From positions 20,128 through 84,127 of the forward strand of contig MNXJ01000025.1 in NCBI GenBank assembly GCA_001872455.1: DNA of 64,000 nucleotides, written 5' to 3'. Both the position numbers and the translations under genes were made by a program. Under the pieces are notes generated by a model. It had not been told where the DNA came from. It did not search any database and saw nothing but the letters and a program-made list of their open reading frames with translations. This DNA comes from Anaerolineae bacterium CG2_30_57_67 (GTDB lineage Bacteria > Chloroflexota > Anaerolineae > Anaerolineales > Villigracilaceae). Positions 59,249 through 64,000 of this stretch are shown here, one piece after another. Numbering within the stretch: position 1 is the first letter of the stretch; every line of letters begins with the position of its first letter.

Positions 59249-60349
59249 ATGCCAACCATTTACCCATTTACCGCCATTGTTGGTCAGGAACGCATGAAAC
59301 GCGCCCTGATTTTGAACGCCGTGGATACCCGCGTCGGCGGCGTGTTGATTCGCGGCGAGCGCGGCACCGCCAAAAGCACAGCCGCCCGCGCCCTGGCCGC
59401 GCTGCTCCCCAACGTGCACGTCGTGCAGGGTTGCCGCTTTGGCTGTGACCCGGAAAATCCGAATGCCTGGTGCACCGAGTGCAAAGAACGCGCCACCCGC
59501 GAAACCCTGCCGGCTGCCATCCGCCCGATTCCTTTCGTCAACCTGCCGGTTTCGGCCACCGAAGACCGCGTGGTCGGCACGCTGGATATTGAACAGGCCA
59601 TCCAAAAAGGCGAGCGCCATTTTGAACCCGGCGTGCTTGCCAACGCCAATCGTGGTTTGCTTTACATTGACGAAGTCAACCTGTTGGATGACCATGTCGT
59701 GGATTTGCTGCTGGATTCTGCCGCGATGGGCATGAACATCGTTGAGCGTGAAGGAATTTCCTTTTCCCATCCGGCGCGTTTCATCCTCGTCGGCACGATG
59801 AACCCTGAAGAGGGCGACCTGCGCCCGCAGCTGCTCGACCGGTTCGCCTTTTCGGTGGACATCACCGGCATCCGCGATACGCGCGAGCGCGTCCAAATTA
59901 TGGAGCGCAACATCGCTTACGACACCGACCCAGACGCGCTGCGGAGCGAATTCGCCGCGCAAGAATTGGAACTCTCCGAAAAAATCGCCCGCGCCCGCAA
60001 ACTGGTCGAACAGGTCAAATACTCCAAACGCGACCTGCTTTCGATTGCCGCGCTGACCTCCTCGCTCAACGTGGACGGCCATCGCGCCGATTTGGTCATT
60101 CTCAAAGCCGCGCGCGCCCAGGCCGCCTTTGATGGCCGCATCACCATCACCGACCACGACATCGCCCTGGCCGCCGAACTGGCCTTGCCTCACCGCATCC
60201 GCCGCGGCCCGTTCTACCAGGCCGAAATGACCGCCCAGCAGTTGCAGGAACGCATCGAAAACCTGGTTGGACAGCCGCAAGAATCCGAACCGGGAGAAGA
60301 TTCCGAGCAGGAAGAATCCAGCGGGCAGGAAAAAAAAAGTCGATCGTAG
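59249..60349 (+). CDS. ChlI-like AAA+ chelatase subunit, zero-frame product of a frameshifted chlD gene
   Basis: A 366-residue AAA+ ATPase: IVGQERMKRALILNAVD, Walker A GERGTAKST, the four-cysteine insertion CRFGCDPENPNAWCTEC, Walker B LLYIDEVNLLDD, sensor GTMNPEEGDLRPQLLDRF. Magnesium and cobalt chelatases use such subunits to drive metal insertion into tetrapyrroles together with a large subunit (ChlH/CobN, not in this window). The frame ends in an acidic linker and a TAG at 60347, right after an A9 run. A -1 shift there continues into the VWA domain, giving a 683-residue ChlD-type protein. GAGG precedes ATG 59249. Confidence 0.88.
   Translation: MPTIYPFTAIVGQERMKRALILNAVDTRVGGVLIRGERGTAKSTAARALAALLPNVHVVQGCRFGCDPENPNAWCTECKERATRETLPAAIRPIPFVNLPVSATEDRVVGTLDIEQAIQKGERHFEPGVLANANRGLLYIDEVNLLDDHVVDLLLDSAAMGMNIVEREGISFSHPARFILVGTMNPEEGDLRPQLLDRFAFSVDITGIRDTRERVQIMERNIAYDTDPDALRSEFAAQELELSEKIARARKLVEQVKYSKRDLLSIAALTSSLNVDGHRADLVILKAARAQAAFDGRITITDHDIALAAELALPHRIRRGPFYQAEMTAQQLQERIENLVGQPQESEPGEDSEQEESSGQEKKSRS
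60331..60339 (+). promoter_or_regulatory. Probable programmed -1 ribosomal frameshift site
   Basis: Zero-frame codons are GAA AAA AAA AGT CGA TCG TAG. The heptamer A_AAA_AAA (60331-60337) followed by G is a strong -1 slippery site. A -1 slip reads AAG TCG ATC GTA into the open VWA frame. An SD-like AGGAAG lies at 60309-60314, and a 6-bp stem (CCTGAA at 60358-60363 with TTCAGG at 60378-60383) lies downstream as possible stimulators. Confidence 0.7.
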
Positions 60350-61299
60350 AAGAACAGCCTGAAAGCGCCGACCAGCCTTCAGGTGCAGAACCCGCCCGCC
60401 AGGAGATTTTCGCCTCGCAAAACGCCAACTGGTGGGAAGGCGGTCAAAAAGTCAAAATGGGGGAAACTTTTGCGCCGCGCCGCCTCGATACGCCGCTGGA
60501 CAAACTCACCCGCCACCGTGCCGGGCGCCGCTCCGAAACCGTCACCGAGCGTCACCGGGGGCGCTACATCAAAGCCCGCCCCGCCAACGGCTCCACCGAC
60601 ATCGCCTTCGACGCCACCCTGCGCGCCGCCGCGCCCTTCCAACTTCAGCGGGCCGAAAAACGTAAACACCTGGCCTTCGCCATCGAAAAAGGCGATTTGC
60701 AGAAGAAAATCCGCATCAAGCGCATGGCGAATCTCGTCCTGTTTTTGGTGGACGCCTCGTGGAGCATGGCCGTGGCTGAACGCATGAATGCCACCAAAGG
60801 CGCGATTCTCTCCCTGCTGACCGATGCCTACCAGCGCCGCGACCGCGTCGGGCTGATTGTTTTCCAAAAAGACCGCGCCACCCTGGTGCTGCCGCCCACC
60901 AACAGCATTCAACTTGCCCAACGCGCATTGATGGATATTCCCGTTGGCGGCAAGACGCCGCTTTCCGCCGGGCTGCTCATGGCGTCGGATGTGCTGACCC
61001 GCGAAAAATTTGCTCACCCCGACGTGCAGCCGCTGCTGCTGGTGATGACCGACGGCGCAGGCAATGTCTCCGTTGGCACCCAGCCTCCGCAGCAGGAAGC
61101 CCTGCAATTCGCCGAATCAATTGCCAGCGAGTGCGTCAAATGCGTTGTCGTCAACATGGAACATGCGGCCTTCGACCAGGGTCTGGCGCAAGAATTGGCT
61201 GACCATCTCAAGGCGCCCTGCTACAGCCTGGCCGAAATGAAAGCCGAAAATCTGGTTCACACCGTCAAACAAGAAATGAATACCAAAGGAAGCAAATAA
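60337..61299 (+). CDS. ChlD-like VWA part of the chelatase, reached by -1 frameshift
   Basis: 320 codons in the -1 frame: a Glu/Pro-rich linker, a region typical of ChlD/'putative cobaltochelatase' (RYIKARPANGSTDIAFDATLRAAAPFQ), and a von Willebrand A domain with the MIDAS motif DASWSMAVAERM, then PVGGKTPLSAGL and VMTDGAGN. The VWA domain contacts the AAA+ ring and the large subunit. The only useful internal ATG is at 60457, with a weak ribosome site, and it would lack the linker. The stop is immediately followed by the ATG of the CDF gene. Confidence 0.85.
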   Translation, partial: KSIVEEQPESADQPSGAEPARQEIFASQNANWWEGGQKVKMGETFAPRRLDTPLDKLTRHRAGRRSETVTERHRGRYIKARPANGSTDIAFDATLRAAAPFQLQRAEKRKHLAFAIEKGDLQKKIRIKRMANLVLFLVDASWSMAVAERMNATKGAILSLLTDAYQRRDRVGLIVFQKDRATLVLPPTNSIQLAQRALMDIPVGGKTPLSAGLLMASDVLTREKFAHPDVQPLLLVMTDGAGNVSVGTQPPQQEALQFAESIASECVKCVVVNMEHAAFDQGLAQELADHLKAPCYSLAEMKAENLVHTVKQEMNTKGSK

Positions 61300-62202
61300 A
61301 TGCAAAGGCCGTCCCTTACCCGATTTGCCTGGCTCTCGATTGCCGCCGCCATTATCACGATTGGACTCAAAGGCGGCGCCTACCTGCTGACCGGTTCGGT
61401 CGGCCTGCTTTCCGACGCCATCGAATCGACCATCAACCTGGCCGCCGCCATCGTCGCCCTCGGCATGTTGACCATCGCCGCCCGCCCGCCCGATGAAAGC
61501 CACATGTACGGGCACGGCAAAGCGGAATATTTTTCCAGCACCGTCGAAGGCGTGTTAATTGTCGTGGCGGCTGGCGGAATTATCTACACCGCCATCGAGC
61601 GCCTGTTCAACCCTCAGCCGCTCGAACAGCTGGGAATTGGCCTGGTGGTTTCGCTGGCGGCAACCCTGGTCAACTTTACGGTGGCGCGGATTTTACTGAC
61701 CGCCGGGAACAAATATCGCTCAATCACCCTCGAAGCGGATTCGCACCACTTGATGACGGATGTCTGGACCTCGGTGGCGGTGCTGGGCGGCGTGGCCGCC
61801 GTCGCGCTGACGGGTTGGCTGTGGCTGGATTCGCTGGTGGCGATTGCCGTCGCCATCAACATCCTGTGGACGGCCTACCACCTCATCCGCCGCTCGGTTG
61901 AGGGCCTGATGGACGCCGCCCTGCCGGACGAAGACTTGAAGGCAATTGACGCTGCGCTGGAAATCTATCGCGCGCGCGGCATCCAATTTCATGCGCTGCT
62001 CACCCGTCAGGGCGCGTCGCGCCGCTTCATTTCGACGCATGTCCTCGTCCCGGGCGCGATGACTGTCCACGACGCGCATCACATCGCGGAAGACATTGAG
62101 GCCGACCTGCGCAAAGCCGTCCTCGATGCGGTGGTTATCACTCACCTGGAGCCAGTTGACGACGAGAACTCACTCCACGACATTCCGATTGACAGAAAAT
62201 AA
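61300..62202 (+). CDS. Cation diffusion facilitator metal transporter
   Basis: A 300-residue CDF-family transporter with six membrane helices and a cytoplasmic metal-sensing domain (about 210-295, with [21 protein letters not shown]). Helix 2 reads SDAIESTIN in place of the common SDAxHSxxD, and helix 5 has HHLMTD. CDF proteins export Zn, Fe, Co, Ni or Mn in exchange for protons. The start abuts the chelatase stop, so the two are translationally coupled, suggesting cobalt or related metal handling. Confidence 0.9.
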   Translation: MQRPSLTRFAWLSIAAAIITIGLKGGAYLLTGSVGLLSDAIESTINLAAAIVALGMLTIAARPPDESHMYGHGKAEYFSSTVEGVLIVVAAGGIIYTAIERLFNPQPLEQLGIGLVVSLAATLVNFTVARILLTAGNKYRSITLEADSHHLMTDVWTSVAVLGGVAAVALTGWLWLDSLVAIAVAINILWTAYHLIRRSVEGLMDAALPDEDLKAIDAALEIYRARGIQFHALLTRQGASRRFISTHVLVPGAMTVHDAHHIAEDIEADLRKAVLDAVVITHLEPVDDENSLHDIPIDRK

Positions 62203-62229
62203 GCCCATTTTCCCTACGCCAAAAGTATG

Positions 62230-62275
62230 AGCAAAAGATGGACGCCAGCCGCGAGGTCAGCGCCCATCTTTTGCT
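62230..62275. terminator. Bidirectional intrinsic terminator
   Basis: A 12-bp outer stem, AGCAAAAGATGG with its complement (62230-62241 with 62264-62275), plus GC-rich inner pairing. It ends the chelatase-CDF operon and the minus-strand pair beginning at 63537. Confidence 0.85.
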
Positions 62276-62290
62276 ATAAACGGAATTGTC

Positions 62291-63184
62291 TTATGGCTGC
62301 TGAAACTCCAATTGCAGGCCGCCGGGATAGGCGCTTCCAGCAGAATCAACGCAAGTGGATGTCAGTAGGCCGGTAATGCGCGTAGTATTGGCGCTAAGCT
62401 GCAGCACGTATTCCACACCGGGGGTCATTTCGAAATCAGCATAGCCATTACCGCCGATGTCGGGCTTAAGCCCGGTGAAAATTGTTTCTTCGCCGCCCGG
62501 CCAGGTGATGATAATGGGAATACCGACAGCGGGCACGTCAGCGGCATTGAGTAGACGAATTTCGAGCAGGCCAGGATTCTCCGGCGCACAAAAGGAAATT
62601 TGGTCGAGTAGGGCAAACGGCGCGCCAGGGGTCGCACTGGGGGCATGCGGTGCCAAAATGCGGGTGGGTAATAAAGCGGCAAGCGTAGGTTGCGATGGGA
62701 CAGGAGTCACGGGCGCAAGTTGCGTCACGGGTGGGGCAAAAGCGGCATCATCGAGGGTGGGGAGTGGGCTGGCAGAAGAATTTACCTGCGGCACATCCGT
62801 TTGGGATGTGGAAGCGTTACCGGGGTTGGCAACTTCAACTGTTGGAGATTGAAACGCCTCGGCTAACAAGCTCAATAGACGCACAGATTCTGCTGAAGCG
62901 TTGCCTGCCATCAGCCGCTGAGTCTGCTCAGCCAGCATGGAGAGTGGGTCGCCTCCCAATAACGCCAGACGAACGCGGGCGCGTTCCAGATTACCGTTGG
63001 CGGCGTAGGCAGACGCCGCCAACAAACGATATTCATCTTTGAAATCGGCGCGCAAGGAGGCTGGGGTAGATGCGTTTTGGAAGTCAACGGGCGCAACCCA
63101 CCAGGCGTAGAGCAAACCCGCCATCAGCCCAAGCAAAAGCCCGGTGAGCAGGTACCAATAACCGGCTTTTTGAGGTGCGTTCAT
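62291..63184 (-). CDS. Membrane-anchored protein of unknown function, long paralog
   Basis: A 297-residue protein: one N-terminal membrane helix (YLLTGLLLGLMAGLLYAWWV), then a helical domain of about 75 residues (LRADFKDEYRLLAASAYAANGNLERARVRLALLG), a Pro/Thr/Ala linker, and a C-terminal beta-rich domain (ISFCAPENPGLLEIRLLNAADVPAVGIPI, WPGGEETIFTGLKPDIGGNGYADFEM) with two cysteines. The N-terminal half matches the 118-residue product of the overlapping upstream gene. The domain is probably outside the membrane. The function is unknown. Confidence 0.75.
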   Translation of the reverse strand: MNAPQKAGYWYLLTGLLLGLMAGLLYAWWVAPVDFQNASTPASLRADFKDEYRLLAASAYAANGNLERARVRLALLGGDPLSMLAEQTQRLMAGNASAESVRLLSLLAEAFQSPTVEVANPGNASTSQTDVPQVNSSASPLPTLDDAAFAPPVTQLAPVTPVPSQPTLAALLPTRILAPHAPSATPGAPFALLDQISFCAPENPGLLEIRLLNAADVPAVGIPIIITWPGGEETIFTGLKPDIGGNGYADFEMTPGVEYVLQLSANTTRITGLLTSTCVDSAGSAYPGGLQLEFQQP

Positions 63185-63537
63185 GGTAGGCCTCCAGCAG
63201 GCGAAAAAATTTGCAAGGCAAGGGTGAGCGTCTGCAGGCGTTGAATATCGCGCTCATCATAGCCGTTGGCGCGAGAAAATTGAAGCGCGGCGGATGCAAT
63301 TTCTGCGGGCGGCTGTGAGCCGAGCAAAGCCAGACGGCGGGCGGCGTTCTGCGGATTTTGCTCGGTCTGATAGATTTCAGCAACCATCAGGGCGTAGTCA
63401 GCGCGGAAATCTTCGCGCAGGGTATTGGGGGCGGTATCCACATATTGAACCGGGTTGAGTTCCCAGCCGTAGAGCAAGCCCATGCCCATGCCCGCCAGGA
63501 TGGAGAGCAGAAAAAAGAACCAGCGTTGAGGTGACAT
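63181..63537 (-). CDS. Membrane-anchored protein of unknown function, short paralog
   Basis: A 118-residue protein with the same plan as the N-terminus of its neighbour: helix LLSILAGMGMGLLYGW, then PVQYVDTAPNTLREDFRADYALMVAEIY and NAARRLALLGSQPP. It overlaps the long paralog by 4 bases. The pair probably arose by tandem duplication, with the second copy gaining an outer domain. The function is unknown; they may form one complex. Confidence 0.75.
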   Translation of the reverse strand: MSPQRWFFFLLSILAGMGMGLLYGWELNPVQYVDTAPNTLREDFRADYALMVAEIYQTEQNPQNAARRLALLGSQPPAEIASAALQFSRANGYDERDIQRLQTLTLALQIFSPAGGLP

Positions 63538-64000
63538 GGTCTGATTTTGCCCTTTCCGGTTTCAGGTGTCAAGTGGCAGGTTTCTGGTGATTACCCATTT
63601 GTTCCACCCTGCAAAGCGACATTTATGTCGCTTTTGTCCGCAGGACAAAAATTGGCGACTTGTAACTTTTCTCTGCACTCTCCGCGGTTAGGGAGGCAAG
63701 GTAGTAGCTCGGGTTAAATTTCAAAAAAAGCATTCGTAAAGTTTGTTCACACCTGCACTTGCGTGCTGGTTGCAAGTGTTTGCGACATTTGCGTTAAAAA
63801 AGGCAAAAGCCCCTGCTTTTTTTGAGAAGATATTTAAAAATAACTGATGTTACGCGATACACCGTAGCACGACATTTATGTCGTGTTGAAATTTGGCTGA
63901 CGCTAATTTTTAGAGTCTATCCAAAAAACGGGGCAGGTGGGGCAAGGCCCGCGCAAATCGCAGATTTGCGCCACCGTTGGCTGCCCATTTTGCCAATCTT
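63538..64000. other. Gene-free end of the window with palindromic repeats
   Basis: No protein-like reading frame, tRNA or rRNA is seen in these 463 bases. Positions 63586-63634 repeat the element of 13458-13554: GGTGATTACCCA, TCCACCC and the palindrome AAAGCGACAT-TT-ATGTCGCTTT (63613-63634). A related palindrome CACGACAT-TT-ATGTCGTG lies at 63868-63885. The rest shows nothing I can name. Confidence 0.6.
63586..63634. repeat. Palindromic dispersed repeat, copy 2
   Basis: Shares its left flank and the AAAGCGACAT core with the element at 13458-13554, but has a 10-bp stem with only two loop bases instead of a 19-bp stem. It is followed by GTCCGCAGGACAAAAATTGG, paralleling GTCCACAGAACGAAAGGTGG after copy 1. 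Confidence 0.65.

Overview
The window looks like a chromosome segment of a member of Chloroflexota, most likely class Anaerolineae. This is inferred from gene content and style (FHA/SEDS cell-wall cluster, lipoproteins with proline/threonine-rich linkers, arrays of GAF-domain sensors, a ChlI/ChlD-type cobalt/magnesium chelatase with a frameshift site), not from a database match. No rRNA, tRNA, CRISPR array, prophage or transposase gene was found. Coding density is high and genes run on both strands in short operons.

Layout. 1-2.0 kb: DMT exporter and a two-gene AbiEii-type toxin/antitoxin candidate. 2.0-3.2 kb: Mn-type superoxide dismutase and a 7Fe/8Fe ferredoxin. 3.4-7.9 kb (minus): a cell-envelope operon fhaA-fhaB-mtnP-(rodA/pbp fusion) resembling the actinobacterial Fha/RodA/PbpA cluster, but with SEDS and PBP fused into one protein whose transpeptidase active site is lost. 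8-13.4 kb: housekeeping and envelope genes (hydroxyacid dehydrogenase, zinc-ribbon protein, SH3b protein, A-type Fe-S carrier, a frame-broken GT-C glycosyltransferase, S1 protein). 13.7-24.4 kb: an Lrp-led operon with three class III aminotransferases, a methylmalonate/malonate-semialdehyde dehydrogenase and PotABCD. It probably takes up polyamines and degrades them toward beta-alanine, malonate semialdehyde and acetyl-CoA. Its gaps carry unusual arrays of 8-bp units. 24.4-27.1 kb: rpsO-pnp.

27.2-48.1 kb is the most unusual part. Genes for the alpha and beta subunits of a thiamine-dependent 2-oxoacid dehydrogenase E1 flank a 17-kb signalling island: receivers, two soluble histidine kinases, three membrane sensors with no kinase domain, an orphan periplasmic binding protein, and a threonine-synthase-like enzyme fused to a receiver domain. 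Just beyond E1-beta lies a protein made of a lipoyl domain, an E3-binding-like segment and a NeuD/PglD-type hexapeptide acyltransferase, i.e. an E2-like protein with a non-E2 catalytic domain. Together these suggest a 2-oxoacid dehydrogenase-like complex that passes an acyl group to a small acceptor rather than to CoA.

48.1-55.5 kb: a polar amino-acid ABC transporter (ATPase separate from the binding protein and two permeases), YbaK-type deacylase, MazG-like hydrolase, a PfkB-fold protein lacking its catalytic aspartate, and DUF177. 55.5-59.1 kb: a MITE-like element inserted in a terminator, aspS and a PLP fold-type II enzyme. 59.2-62.2 kb: a chelatase gene with a canonical -1 slippery heptamer, coupled to a CDF metal transporter. 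62.3-64 kb: two tandem paralogous membrane proteins and a gene-free end with palindromic repeats.
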